From positions 78,075,501 through 78,139,500 of the forward strand of contig NC_092342.1 of assembly GCF_046630445.1 (NCBI RefSeq): a stretch of DNA of 64,000 bases. Direction: 5' to 3'. Of this stretch, positions 1 to 12,492 are shown piece by piece. Under the pieces are notes generated by a model. It saw only the letters and a list, made by a program, of their open reading frames with translations. It searched no databases and was not told the DNA's origin. How positions within the stretch are numbered: the stretch's first letter is position 1; each line of letters opens with the position of its first letter. Made by a program: the position numbers and the translations under genes. The DNA comes from Rutidosis leptorrhynchoides. Taxonomy: Eukaryota; Streptophyta; Magnoliopsida; Asterales; Asteraceae.

Positions 1-397
1 AAAATCTATTCCTCTTAACGATATTCGGAATAATTTGTAAAGCTATTTATAAATAAAAATAAAAAGTGTCATTTACGAAAGTTAGACAAAAGCTAGTGGA
101 GAATTGGTTTCCATAATATTCTATTAATCTATTTTCAAACGTACAAAAACGTTTTCAGTTTAAAAAGAACTTATTATTAAAACGTATATAACTTTTATAA
201 ATATCTAGAATCACTTTTGACAACTCATTACTTAACCAGTATAATAAATATAACGATATTTATATTTTATTTCATTAAATATATATAACGATTTAAATTA
301 ATATTATATATATTTATACGCGTATTATACATACATAGTTTTTATACTTTTACTATACTTTAACTTTACCTTTACTTTACTTTTACTTTACTTTAAC

Positions 398-551
398 TTT
401 AATAATTCACTTTAATAATTCATACTTTAATAATTCATTTTAATAATTCATACTTTAATAATTCACTTTAATAATTCATACATTAATAATTCACTTTAAT
501 AATTCATACTTTAATAATTCACTTTAATAATTCAAAAATTTATTATAAATA
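398..551 (+). promoter_or_regulatory. Tandem ACTTTAATAATTC array followed by TATA box (5' LTR of A)
   Basis: About ten copies of a 13-15 bp unit (core TTTAATAATTCA) run from 398 to 534 and stop about 10 bp before TATAAATA at 544-551. Array and TATA box lie in the same relation in all three A-family LTRs, so this is probably the U3 core promoter with repeated upstream elements. Transcription would start near 575-585. Promoter function is inferred from position only. Confidence 0.6.
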
Positions 552-619
552 GAATTCAATAGGTTTCATTATTTCATAGAAACTTGAAAATATATTTCTC
601 TAAACTCTCTCAATCGATT

Positions 620-623
<4 letters not shown>

Positions 624-674
<51 letters not shown>
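624..674. repeat. (TA)n microsatellite in A 5' LTR
   Basis: Perfect TA dinucleotide run in the predicted 5' untranslated part of the LTR. It is longer at the homologous site of the 3' LTR (7114-7207) and nearly absent in A' (around 13950). Confidence 0.95.
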
Positions 675-677
<3 letters not shown>

Positions 678-905
678 CTCTGTATTATTTTAAGATATTA
701 TTAGTATACATAAAATATTACGACGGAGTGATGTCCGAGTGATTTCAAAATAGTTTTTTAATGAGTCGAAGCTAAGGAAATTATGGGTTATAGCTATGGA
801 GGTGATGGGTATGGTTCATGGGTATGCTCGTGAGGTCAATCTAGTGTTTATCATCTCCGTTGCGTCTACGTACTTTCCTGCAATATTGAATCTCAATATT
901 CATAT

Positions 906-1788
906 GTGAGCACTCATAACTTAACTTTTATATATCAATAGTGTATCCCTGACTAGTGCTCGAGTATATAGGATTATGCATGCTTGTACATTCGATATTG
1001 TCCTTAGATAGGTTTGTTGAATCCTGAATTAGATACATATGCTACTGAGATAGGGTATATGATATGCATGTCATTGGAAAGCTAGCGAAAAATTAAGAAC
1101 TTTTCATTTAGATATCGATGGTTTCGATGAACGGATTTGAAGTTATAGTCAACTGAATTTTAGTATTATTGTTAAAATGATTATTATTACTATCGTCGTT
1201 ATTATTTTAATAGAAATATCATTGTTATTATAAAATATCATTATTACTATTATGTTAGTATTATCATTTTATCATAATAACATTTTTAGTAAATATAAAT
1301 ATTGTTATTTTTTTATAGAATAATAATAATTATTATTACAAAATAATACAACTTTTACTTATTATTATTATGATCAATATTATTTTATCAAATAAATAGG
1401 GGATACAAAGATATTTTTCACCACGCGTAATATAATTACATTAATAATACTTACCACTATAGTTTTACGATATTAAGTGAACTTTATAAATTTTACTACT
1501 TAAGATATATAAAAGTATATTTTATCATATATAAACGTTAATATAAATTTTTATTAATAAATGACTTTTATTATTATAAAATCTAATAAATATATTTAAA
1601 TATATAAAACGACTATAGTTAAGTTATATAATAAACACGTATAAATTTTAGAAGTCATTTTGGGTCAAGTTGACTTTTGTTGACTTTTGCATATTAGTCT
1701 CGAGCATTAGGATTGTGGTACACTATGACTTGACCAAAAATTGTTAGACAAATATTGACCAACATATTAATATATATAATTAATATAG
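906..1788 (+). other. Predicted intron 1 in A 5' LTR
   Basis: The segment starts GTGAGCACTC and ends TTAATATAG, with exon 2 starting GTTCATGAATC. It is the counterpart of 7440-8323, which is absent exactly between these bases in A' (junction 14192/14193). AT-rich composition fits a plant intron. Splicing is inferred. Confidence 0.6.
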
Positions 1789-1861
1789 GTTCATGAATCT
1801 GAGGCCAACCTTGCACTTGTTAAATGACGTTATATGTATTTTTACTACGAAATACAGTATG

Positions 1862-2334
1862 GTGAGTTTCATTTGCTCCTTTTTATATATATTTTTGGGA
1901 CTGAGAATACATGCGCTGTTTTTATAAATGTTTTACGAAATAGGCACAAGTACTAAAACTAATTCTACGTGGGTTTAAACCAGAAATATACCCTTAGCTT
2001 GGTAACATTAAACTACTTGTCTATGTACGGTAGGCGCGAATCCTAAAGATAGATCTATTGGGCCTGACAAACCCCATCCTGACTATGGGATGCTTTAGTA
2101 CTTCGAGGTTATTTTAAACACACCTGATCTGGTGTACTTCAGAGGGTAAAACATGAACGTTAAGGCTTGTTACCGGGTGCCTACAACTTATAGAATACTT
2201 TTATACACTTGCGAGTGTACATATATTTATAAACGGAAATCTTGTGGTCTATTAATATATTGAAATGATTGTTATGATAAACCTATGAACTCACCAACCT
2301 TTTGGTTGACACTTTAAAGCATGTTTATTCTCAG
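1862..2334 (+). other. Predicted intron 2 in A 5' LTR
   Basis: Donor ATG/GTGAGT and acceptor TTTATTCTCAG/GT, 473 nt. An ACTCACCAAC block lies about 45 nt before the acceptor and contains CTCAC, which fits a plant branch point. The same arrangement occurs in the B, C and D LTRs. Splicing is inferred. Confidence 0.5.
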
Positions 2335-2636
2335 GTATTAAAGAAATCTTCCGCTGTGCATTAGCTCATTTTAAGGATATTACTTGGAGTCATTCATGGC
2401 ATATTTTGAAAGACGTTGCATTCGAGTCATTGAGTTCATCAAGATTATTATGATGTCAATTATAGTTGGATGTATTATGAAATGGTGTGCATGCCGTCAA
2501 CTTTCGTTGTAAAGAAAGTTTGTCTTTTAAAAACGAATGCAATGTTTGTAAAATGTATCATATAGAGGTCAAATACCTCGCGATGTAATCAACTATTGTG
2601 AATCGTTTATAATGTATATGAACGGGTCCTTTCAGT

Positions 2637-2648
2637 TGGTATCAGAGC
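2637..2648 (+). promoter_or_regulatory. Primer-binding site of A (tRNA-iMet type)
   Basis: TGGTATCAGAGC begins two bases (GT) after the LTR end. It is the classic complement of the 3' end of plant initiator Met tRNA and would prime minus-strand DNA synthesis. Confidence 0.92.
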
Positions 2649-3039
2649 GGTGGTCTTAGCGAACCAGGTCTGCATTAGTGTGTCTAACTGATAGTCGTTA
2701 GGATGCATTAGTGAGCCTGGACTTCGACCGTGTCTGCATGTCAAAAGTTTTGCTTATCATTTTTGTCGGAAATTGTCTGCTTATCATTCTTAGTCTAGAC
2801 ACGTCTTACTGCATTGATTGCATGAATAGTGTACAGACAAAATTCATATATTAGCGTATCTGCTAATCCATATCTTAGCGTATCTGTTACTGTAAACTTT
2901 GCCTGACATATCACGTAATTTCCTCCGTAATCTACGAAATCTTTTGCGCTATATATATAGATATTCTATGTAATTAGAATACCACCCGATAGCCGAAAAA
3001 TCATTTCATATCGAAAAATCCTTTATTAAATCGAACGAA

Positions 3040-3498
3040 ATGAAATTCGTCATTAGTTCAAGTCCCTCGAATTCCGATATGGAATCCCACTCAAGCTCCA
3101 AAAGCAGTGTGACCGGAATGGATCAACCAATTAGCCATCATCTATTCTGGATGAATTGGGAATAGGTTCGTAGCCTCCTCAATAATTGGAGACAAGAAGA
3201 AGGTGATCCCTTCCATCCACCACATTGCCCTCTTGACGATGAACCTGAAGCACTTACCGGCGAACCGGTCCGAAACACCATTTTCTCTCTCATTTCCAGA
3301 GTATCTCGTCACGATTATATACTACATCAAATTCTAGATTTTATTTATCCGCTCGTCCTAACCGACAATCACCCCGGTGTAATAGAAGAAGTCAACGAGC
3401 TTCGCGCTCGAGTAGTGGCTTTAGAGAATATGGTGCAAGGGTTACAAACACCAACAAATAACGAAGTATTAATTCATAATTTCAATTTTATTGAATAA
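3040..3498 (+). pseudogene. Cargo ORF of element A, one in-frame stop, unknown function
   Basis: From the ATG at 3040 a 152-codon frame runs to TAA at 3496-3498, broken once by TAG at 3163-3165 (codon 42). The N-terminus is Ser-rich with an acidic middle. Residues about 118-140 (VNELRARVVALENMV) look like a short coiled coil. I do not recognise a family and see no protease, RT or zinc-knuckle motif. It occupies the slot between PBS and the CGGGTAGGTA hairpin that holds the acidic and F-box ORFs in element C. It could be a residual Gag-N-like or accessory protein. Confidence 0.5.
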
Positions 3499-3700
3499 AT
3501 ACTCCGTAAAAGTTATGTAATTTCTAAAGTCTTTAGGGATTATTCAGTTCTAGTTTCAACCGTAAATCAAATGAGTTTAATTTAATATTAACTCATTAAA
3601 TCTATGTTACATCTGAAGAAAATATGCACATATATATTTTCATAAAGACTGTAATAAAATTCTGTTGTACAAAATATTAATTGTGAAAAAAAAATTTTAA
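3499..3700 (+). other. Spacer between A cargo ORF and hairpin
   Basis: AT-rich, with several stop codons in all forward frames. No motif is recognised before the hairpin. Confidence 0.5.
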
Positions 3701-3717
3701 CGGGTAGGTAATACCCG
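3701..3717 (+). other. Conserved CGGGTA hairpin (element A)
   Basis: CGGGTAGGTAATACCCG has a 5-6 bp perfect stem (CGGGTA/TACCCG). The same hairpin sits before gag in C (29156-29172) and, slightly altered, in E (15846-15862). Its left arm repeats the TTTAACGGGTAGGTA that abuts each 3' LTR. Role unknown. Confidence 0.6.
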
Positions 3718-6085
3718 AGAGATATATAAATTCACAATTAATATGTTACATTTTTCGAATCTGATTAAGCAAATCATCAACTATACTCCCAAAATCTCAC
3801 AACAATATACATTCTTGTATAGAAATCAAAACAACCATTCTCACCTAAATTTGATTACGTATTCTGATTTTGACAAATCAAAATCCAAGTCATGATTTAA
3901 CAGAAGACATCACTCTTAGATTCCTACATCTTTCAAAGCTATACTTTGACTTCAAAAATGTGTTAGAACATCATATGTATATTAACGATTACAAACTGTG
4001 TTCAAACTCTCTGAAGTTTTCGAATACACTTCAAACAATGAACAATCGAGATGATGATCCAACCACATATTACCCACATTTATGTACCTAAAATGCTCTC
4101 GAAGCCAAAGTCATAGTTCGACGCGTATCCGTGTCAGACCCTTTGGCATTTATTAGCTAAAATGACTTTTCAATTCCTTTTCAAAGTAGACAGTTTTTTC
4201 ACAGCTCCAGCAAGTCAACTTTGAGTTTTCAGTCGGACTAGTCTTATTATAACCTCGATAGATACGTTGCCCTTTCGTCATCGTTACTGGGGACCTTTCA
4301 TATCTCGCCACCTTAGCAATAAACTTACCAACAACTTCAATTATCTTTGACTTTTCGAAAAATCATTATATTTATTGAAATCACATCATTTACTCATTCG
4401 CATCTTGTAACGAGAATTGTCATATGAATCATCGGAAAACAGTAACCAGTATTTTGAAATCTCGCAGCATGTCTACGCCAACAGTTATATATGTACGTAA
4501 AACGTCTATCTCCTGGACTTACATAATTTGAATGTGAAGTTTTGAAAAATATTTTGAACTGCAAACTAGTTCTTGAAATGCTGACGAAGCATCAAAAACT
4601 GTAAACAATCTTAACAGTAAAAAATTTGATGACAAAGAATAGTAAGGTGGTAAAGCTGAGAAAAAGAGAAGGTTTGAAACTGGAAAACGGATTGAACAGA
4701 CTATGAAGGAGGCTGCGGACAAATCACAAAGACTAAATCTACCTTCAAAGAATCCAAATGATTCAGTACCTGCTAAAGTCATTAACGAATACCTTACTCT
4801 TTATTCTAAACCTTTACAGACAAATCTTCATCATCATCCATCAATATTAGAAATTCTAAGATATTATCGTATCTTTCATTATAAATATCCGCGATATTTC
4901 TGAAGATATTTTCACAACTAATCTTATCTGAAGTCATTTATCTCTTTGCGCTATCAGTGTTACATCATATAAGAAACTATTAGTTTCTATATTCTATAAA
5001 CTTTCGAGTTTAAATTATGAATGTTTTGAAGTAGTGTTGGGAACTGAAGCATGAGTTAGTATAATATAATGACACTTGATCAACGTGATTATATTACAGT
5101 AAGTCATGCTGAGTTTCTAATGGGACATGACGATTCACAGACCATGCCTTCATCATGTTTCATGTTACACGACTCTTGTATTTTATTTAATCTCTAAAAA
5201 TATCAAGAATATATTTTCTTGATGATTCGGTCTTTTCAGGGTATTCTGGTAAATTAACAAATCAAGATCGTGCCATTACCATTTCCTTCTTAGAACATTG
5301 ACTATGTTCATTCTGAAATTCATATCTGCGAATACTGGACCATTACAAACGTTGCTTAATCGCAAGAAGAAGAAACGAAAGGACAAAACTCCAAAATAGA
5401 AATTGGAGTATAAATCGCAGCAAATAGAAGGGAGCATTAACTGTAGATGTCAATGATTATAGAAGACAAAAGCAGGGGCTTTAAAATATAAGGGAAGATA
5501 TAAAACCCAACAACCACCCAAAAATTATAAACCGTATATATCGATGCATATAGCAATATAAAGACACGGAAGAACTAAAAACACTATAAAACTGAGAGTA
5601 TAGTAGAAGTAAATAGATTCTTCCGGAGGCAGATGAAAAAGAAGAACGACAGATATGAAAGTGAGGAGTATATCGAGAATCAGTACTGGATGAAGCATAT
5701 TGACAAATACTTTAAAATATGAGTTGAGGGAGAAAGAATAGAAGGTGTGAGTTGTAAGGAAACGAAGGAGGTGGATTTATAGTGAAATACCCGACAGAGA
5801 AATCAAGATGGATTATCGTATTAATTCGAAGAGAATCATAATCTCCTTAATCACCGAAGCATCAAATCCAACATAGATTACAAAGATTTTCTTTAAATTC
5901 GGAGATCAATTGTGATGATGTCAAAAGATATGACGAATCACTATAATCTTACTTCCTTCATTTACGATAACTTCCCTCATACGCTTCGAGTAATCGAATT
6001 ATTTTATCCATACTTCTTAGACATGATAAAACTTCATAATCGTCATAATAACATTCTCATTGTTAGCTATAACGACCTCTATCAA
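3718..6085 (+). other. Interior of A in place of gag-pol; unassigned
   Basis: This 2.4 kb stretch lies where C and E have gag-pol, but no gag, PR, RT, RH or INT motif is readable in any frame. Only short frames exist, for example 4703-4903 (66 aa) and 5912-6109 (65 aa). Around 4620-4900 and 5340-5560 there are Lys/Arg-rich, coding-like patches broken by stops. It could be decayed accessory sequence, captured host DNA or stuffer. I cannot assign it. Confidence 0.5.
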
Positions 6086-6120
6086 ATTTCGGGGACGAAA
6101 TTTCTTTAACGGGTAGGTAC
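6086..6120 (+). promoter_or_regulatory. Polypurine-tract region of A
   Basis: The motif block TTTCGGGGACGAAATTTCTT followed by TAACGGGTAGGTAC directly abuts the 3' LTR start TGTGACG. The same block precedes the LTRs of A', C and E. It also contains the self-complementary ATTTCGGGGACGAAAT. Confidence 0.8.
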
Positions 6121-6889
6121 TGTGACGACCCGAAAATTTCCGACTAAATTTAAACTTTATCTTTATATTATTCTGACACGATAAGCAATGTTTGTTAAGT
6201 TAAATCTCAAGCATTTTAAACTATATTTATACATTCATTTAAACCTCGACCAAATTCCAATGATTCACGAACCATTAAATGAACATATATGAATATGTAT
6301 GTATATGTGTATATGTTATAAATTGAAAATGTTAACAAAGTATTTAAATGTATAACGCTTTATATGAATGTATTTGTTTCAATATGATTATCGACAAAAT
6401 TAAAAAAATATATATATATTAAATGATTGAATTATCAGAAACATTGAATTATGATTACAAGTCTCTGTTGAGAGGTCTACTATGATTTGAGAAAATCTAT
6501 TCCTCTTAATGATATTCGGAATAATTTGTAAAGCTATTTATAAATAAAAATAAAAAGTGTCATTTACGATAGTTAGACAAAAGCTAGTGGAGAATTGGTT
6601 TCCATAATATTCTATTAATCTATTTTCAAACGTACAAAAACGTTTTCAGTTTAAAAAGAACTTTATTATTAAAACGTATATAACTTTTATAAATATCTAG
6701 AATCACTTTTGACAACTCATTACTTAACCAGTATAATAAATATAACGATATTTATATTTTATTTCATTAAATATATATAACGATTTAAATTAATATTATA
6801 TATATTTATACGCGTATTATACATACATAGTTTTTATACTTTTACTATACTTTAACTTTACCTTTACTTTACTTTTACTTTACTTTAAC

Positions 6890-7043
6890 TTTAATAATTC
6901 ACTTTAATAATTCATACTTTAATAATTCACTTTAATAATTCGTACTTTAATAATTCACTTTAATAATTCATACTTTAATAATTCACTTTAATAATTCATA
7001 CTTTAATAATTTACTTTAATAATTCAAAAATCTATTATAAATA
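6890..7043 (+). promoter_or_regulatory. Tandem array plus TATA box (3' LTR of A)
   Basis: Ten units of the TTTAATAATTCA repeat (6890-7025), then TATAAATA at 7036-7043. Same layout as in the 5' LTR. Confidence 0.6.
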
Positions 7044-7111
7044 GAATTCAATAGGTTTCATTATTTCATAGAAACTTGAAAATATATTTCTCTAAACTCT
7101 CTCAATCGATT

Positions 7112-7211
<100 letters not shown>

Positions 7212-7439
7212 CTCTGTATTATTTCAAGATATTATTAGTATACATAAAATATTACGACGGAGTGATGTCCGAGTGATTTTAAAATAGTTTTTTAATGAGT
7301 CGAAGCTAAGGAAATTATGGGTTATAGCTATGGAGGTGATGGGTATGGTTCATGGGTATGCTCGTGAGGTCAATCTAGTGTTTATCATCTCCGTTACGTC
7401 TACGTACTTTCCTGCAATATTGAATCTCAATATTGATAC

Positions 7440-8323
7440 GTGAGCACTCATAACTTAACTTTTATATATCAATAGTGTATCCCTGACTAGTGCTCGAGTA
7501 TATAGGATTATGCATGCTTGTACATTCGATATTGTCCTTAGATAGGTTTGTTGAATCCTGAATTAGATACATATGCTACTGAGATAGGGTATATGATATG
7601 CATGTCATTGGAAAGCTAGCGAAAAATTAAGAACTTTTCATTTAGATATCGAATAGTTTCGATGAACGGATTTGAAGTTATAGTCAACTGAATTTTAGTA
7701 TTATTGTTAAAATGATTATTATTACTATCGTCGTTATTATTTTAATAGAAATATCATTGTTATTATAAAATATCATTATTACTATTATGTTAGTATTATC
7801 ATTTTATCATAATAACATTTTTAGTAAATATAAATATTATTATTTTTTTATAGAATAATAATAATTATTATTACAAAATAATACAACTTTTACTTATTAT
7901 TATTATGATCAATATTATTTTATCAAATAAATAGGGGATACAAAGATATTTTTCACCACGCGTAATATAATTACATTAATAATACTTACCACTATAGTTT
8001 TACGATATTAAGTGAACTTTATAAATTTCACTACTTAAGATATATAAAAGTATATTTTATCATATATAAACGTTAATATAAATTTTTATTAATAAATGAC
8101 TTTTATTATTATAAAATCTAATAAATATATTTAAATATATAAAACGACTATAGTTAAGTTATATAATAAACACGTATAAATTTTAGAAGTCATTTTGGGT
8201 CAAGTTGACTTTTGTTGACTTTTGCATATTAGTCTCGAGTATTAGGATTGTGGTACACTATGACTTGACCAAAAATTGTTAGACAAATATTGACCAACAT
8301 ATAAATATATATAATTAATATAG
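7440..8323 (+). other. Predicted intron 1 in A 3' LTR (884 bp), absent from A'
   Basis: Exon ...TATTGATAC / GTGAGCACTC ... TTAATATAG / GTTCATGAATCC exon. The A' LTR reads TATTGATAC directly joined to GTTCGTGAATCC (14192/14193). Removal is exact at GT and AG, with no target duplication that would suggest a transposon insertion. The C LTR has a similar acceptor (GTTATAG/GTTCGTGAATC, 26403/26404). Confidence 0.7.
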
Positions 8324-8396
8324 GTTCATGAATCCGAGGCCAACCTTGCACTTGTTAAATGACGTTATATGTATTTTTACTACGAAATACAGTATG

Positions 8397-8869
8397 GTGA
8401 GTTTCATTTGCTCCCTTTTATATATATTTTTGGGACTGAGAATACATGCGCTGTTTTTATAAATGTTTTACGAAATAGGCACAAGTACTAAAACTAATTC
8501 TACGTGGGTTTAAACCAGAAATATACCCTTAGCTTGGTAACATTAAACTACTTGTCTATGTACGGTAGGCGCGAATCCTAAAGATAGATCTATTGGGCCT
8601 GACAAACCCCATCCTGACTATGGGATGCTTTAGTACTTCGAGGTTATTTTAAACACACCTGATCTGGTGTACTTCAGAGGGTAAAACATGAACGTTAAGG
8701 CTTGTTACCGGGTGCCTACAACTTATAGAATACTTTTATACACTTGCGAGTGTACATATATTTATAAACGGAAATCTTGTGGTCTATTAATATATTGAAA
8801 TGATTGTTATGATAAACCTATGAACTCACCAACCTTTTGGTTGACACTTTAAAGCATGTTTATTCTCAG
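8397..8869 (+). other. Predicted intron 2 in A 3' LTR (473 bp)
   Basis: Donor GTATG/GTGAGT, acceptor TATTCTCAG/GTATT, with ACTCACCAAC about 45 nt upstream of the acceptor. Positionally matches introns predicted in B (12000-12492) and C (26462-26951). Confidence 0.5.
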
Positions 8870-9499
8870 GTATTAAAGAAATCTTCCGCTGTGCATTAGC
8901 TTATTTTAAGGATATTACTTGGAGTCATTCATGGCATATTTTGAAAGACGTTGCATTCGAGTCATTGAGTTCATCAAGATTATTATGATGTCAATTATAG
9001 TTGGATGTATTATGAAATGGTGTGCATGCCGTCAACTTTCGTTGTAAAGAAAGGTTGTCTTTTAAAAATGAATGCAATGTTTGTAAAATGTATCATATAG
9101 AGGTCAAATACCTCGCGATGTAATCAACTATTGTGAATCGTTTATAATGTATATGAACGGGTCCTTTCACCCACCAAGCCTCAACATTCGACCACTAAGT
9201 GCGCGACATGGTTATCTCAAGGTGTGAACTCATCCTATTCTAAGTTCTCATTTCACCCTTGTCTTATCGCTCGCACTTTCGTGTAAGGAAATCTTTTATT
9301 CTAAATTCTCCATGGAGGGAGAGACTCCCCACGTTACACTGGTATTCGCCATAAGGGTGAATAGTCCTAACGAACATTTCCAGAACCCGATAAGAAACTT
9401 GCTCTGGCAAACGTTTTTCAAAAATCGATAAATCTTCCGCGGCGTGGGAATCCTTGAGAAACAGAAACTTGTCCCAACCAACGTTTCCGAACCCTAACT

Positions 9500-10360
9500 G
9501 ACTTGTTCGAGCATATCTTAAGAAATTCTATTCCAACACGGTGTACCATTGTCAATTATCCCAGATCAAAATACACGTTTCACTTCTAGTTTTGCAAGAA
9601 GCCTTAGGAACACGTTTAGACATGGGTACCACGTACCATCTGCAAACTGACGGAACAAGCAAACGTACGACTCAAATCTTGGAAAGACATTTTACAAACT
9701 GGTATTGTTACCTTTAGTAGTTCCTCTTACAACGATAGTTACCATTCGTGTATTAACGCCGCACTTCCGAAACCCCATATGACCGCAAATGTCATACCCC
9801 TATTCGTTGGACCAAAGCATTTGGCAAGCAAATCACCGAATCTGAACTCATTCAAGAAATAACATTTGAGATCGTCCAAGTCCGAGAAAGACTCAAGACG
9901 ACCCGTAGTCGCCAAAAGGGCTATACCGATATTTGACGTAAACCTCTCGAATCCCAAGTCAGTAACCGTGTAATATTGAGAACTCGCACCTTGGGAAGGT
10001 GTAATCCATTTCGGGAATCAGGGAAAGTTAAAACAGCGATATATTAATCCTTTTGAAACCTTGGGGCGTATTGGAACCGCTCCTACCGTTTAGAACATCC
10101 GACTCAATTAAGTTTTCGTTTACCCTACCTTCCATGCAACAAACTTAGAGACGTGTCCTACGAAACAGGAACGTGCTACTCTCCTAGATAAACTTACTAT
10201 TGATGGCAAACTCCTCTTCATGGGAAACTGGTTGAAATTTTGGATCGTAAAACCAAGTCTTAATACAAACTGAAATCTCGACTGTCAAAATTTGTGGGAA
10301 TGCCCAAGGACGTATCTTCACTTATTCATAGCATTGACAATGTAAGGTCTCGAGTAAGAA
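9500..10360 (+). pseudogene. Degenerate integrase and chromodomain of element B
   Basis: Shifting frames recover integrase landmarks: [11 protein letters not shown] near 9600, a TYHLQTDG-like stretch near 9635, an SSYNDSYH-like region near 9720, RERLKTTRSRQKGYTDI near 9885-9935, and a decayed chromodomain near 10200-10300. Stops and frameshifts are numerous, so no protein can be made. The segment 9170-9500 just upstream reads as still more decayed pol sequence. Confidence 0.75.
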
Positions 10361-10385
10361 GCAACGACTATTGCTTCCAACTAAA

Positions 10386-10419
10386 TTTCGGGACGAAATT
10401 TCTTTTAAGGTGTGGGTAA
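10386..10419 (+). promoter_or_regulatory. Polypurine-tract region of B
   Basis: TTTCGGGACGAAATTTC then TTTTAAGGTGTGGGTAA directly before the LTR start TGTAACATCCCGC. It is a variant of the block seen in A, C and E. Confidence 0.75.
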
Positions 10420-11540
10420 TGTAACATCCCGCATTTTTTCGTTAAATTATTTTAACGCCCATCTTTTTATTTTAATAATATCCTCAGTATCTCGATTCGT
10501 ATCCTCCATTAGCTAACATTCTTAAAATATTTTCATTATTGGATTATAACATCTCTCGTACTCTCGTGTAATTCAAAATAATTCGTTTGGTTAATTCACG
10601 CACCCGCACCCGAACTAGAGGGACTAAACTTGCAAAGAGGCTAAAGATTTGACTAGGTCAACTAGTCAAACCTTCAACCTCCTCCTCTCATTTTCTCTCT
10701 TTCTCTCTTTTCATACTTCCATTTTCCTCTCAAGAACTCAAACAAGATTCATCATCTAATTTCGGATTTGGAGGCTAACATCAAAACAAATTACATATTT
10801 GGAATCCTCTCTTCATCCTCTTCGACTTGATACCAATTTCATCTCATTTGGGTAACTTTCTAAAATCATTAGATTTTGTGTTCTTGATGTTTTTTTTTTG
10901 AATTATAAAAGTGTTAATTAGTGTCTATGGCTCGTGTATAACATGAATATATGTTTTGTTTGTTCGATTTGTTGTTTTGAGTAACTAGTTTGAATACTTG
11001 AAAATGGGTTTGCTTAATCTTTGATTTTGGAAGATTAAATGTTGTTAAATTGTTAAAGTTCATGTTTTAATTGTGTTACTAGTATCACTAGCTTCATTTT
11101 GATGTGTAGGTTGATTTGTAAAACTTCAAATACACGATTAGTGATTTTGTGAATTTTGATTAGGGTTTGATGAACTTGAAATGAACTTTTGATACTTTGA
11201 ATGCCATGAAATGTTGTTAGTAAGTGTTTAGTTGTATTGCATGAGTAATTACCTTCGAAACGGCACATCACATGTGTGGATTGGATTCCCAAATCATGTA
11301 ATGCATTTCAAGAACTTGAAGCTTTGAAAATGGACCTTGAATGACCACTTGGCGAGAAATCGGTTATTGTAAATGATGTTTTCGCTTGATGAAATGTGTT
11401 TAGTTGATTTCCTTGTCAAAATACCTTTCCGATGATATAAGATACATGTTTTGGTTGTTTGCGGGTCATAAATGGTGATTGTTTGAAGTTAGGTTCGTGC
11501 ATTAAACTTGAAAACTGCCAGAATTCTCTGCACAGGTAAT

Positions 11541-11573
11541 GGCGCGGCGCGCCATATACCCGCGCGGCGCGCC
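11541..11573. other. Paired GC-rich palindromes in B LTR
   Basis: GGCGCGGCGCGCC (11541-11553) and CGCGCGGCGCGCC (11561-11573), 20 bp start to start, in an otherwise AT-rich LTR. Similar pairs occur in the D, F, G1 and G2 LTRs. Confidence 0.7.
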
Positions 11574-11999
11574 AAAGTGGGCTGTCCAACTTTGTCAATT
11601 TTCGAAAAATGTTTGCTATGCTACGCACCTCCGATTCACATGTAACTTGTTCTAACATGCTCATATATGATTAAAAACCTCATAATAATAGTTCGGGACC
11701 CGACCCGAACGTGTTGACTTTTTCGTTGACTTTGACCGACCAAAGTTTGACTTTTTGTCAAACTTAAACAAATGATTATGCAATCTTTCTAACATGATTC
11801 TTTACTTGTATCTTGCATGAAACTTGACAATTTGATTCACATGCTTTATAATCGAGTCGTAGCGAGCCATAGGACTAATTGAACATCTTTGACCTATCGT
11901 GTTTACCGTTATTGATACAACCTATATGTTTAGGTCAAGACTAGCTTTGTCTTTGCACGCGTTTACTTGTTGAAGTACTTTATTACTCTTGCACTCAAG

Positions 12000-12492
12000 G
12001 TGAGATCATAGTCCCACTTTTACTTTTTTTGAACTTGTATTTGGGATGAGAAAACATAAACGTTTCTTTTTAACTAAGTGAACACAAGTACCGGAAAACA
12101 AACATTCTACATACGAGTTTAGAACGAAATCCACAATTCGATTATAATTAGTTACACTTGCAGGGTGTAAGTGTAGGCGTGAACTTATGTTGTATGGCCA
12201 TATGGGTTTGACAAACCCTCATCTCGGACGGTTCGCTACCGTCCACAGATGAAATATATTTTCGAGAAACAGTGTTGTTCTAGCACTATTATGATGGGGT
12301 TCAACGGACGGAATGTTAAGCCTTGATAATTGGGTGCTCGTGAATATTAACTTTTAGAATGTACTATTATTTTATCAATGTTGCAAATCTTGTGGTTCGA
12401 CTTACTTTTGCTCACTTACTTTTACTCACTTACTTACTTAAACCTATGATTTCACCAACATTTTCGTTGACAGATTTCTATGTTTTTCTCAG
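12000..12492 (+). other. Predicted leader intron in B LTR (493 bp)
   Basis: Donor CTCAAG/GTGAGA and acceptor TTTTTCTCAG/GT, with TTTCACCAAC about 45 nt before the acceptor, matching intron 2 of A and the C intron. Confidence 0.5.

Larger units (their letters stand above)
1..2634 (+). repeat. 5' LTR of element A (first ~370 bp missing)
   Basis: Near-identical to 6492-9169 apart from a shorter (TA)n array and scattered substitutions. It ends in ...GGGTCCTTTCA directly before the PBS. It carries the same promoter-proximal array, TATA box, and two predicted GT-AG introns (906-1788 and 1862-2334) as the 3' LTR. Confidence 0.9.

Noticed and set aside
7440..8323. The 884-bp LTR segment as a MITE or other insertion
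   Set aside because: No terminal inverted repeats or target duplication; the ends are GT and AG; and the C LTR has the same acceptor end, so loss in A' is simpler than gain in A.
9739..9957. 72-codon minus-strand frame near 9.8 kb
   Set aside because: Overlaps the decayed plus-strand integrase of B, which has clear family landmarks.
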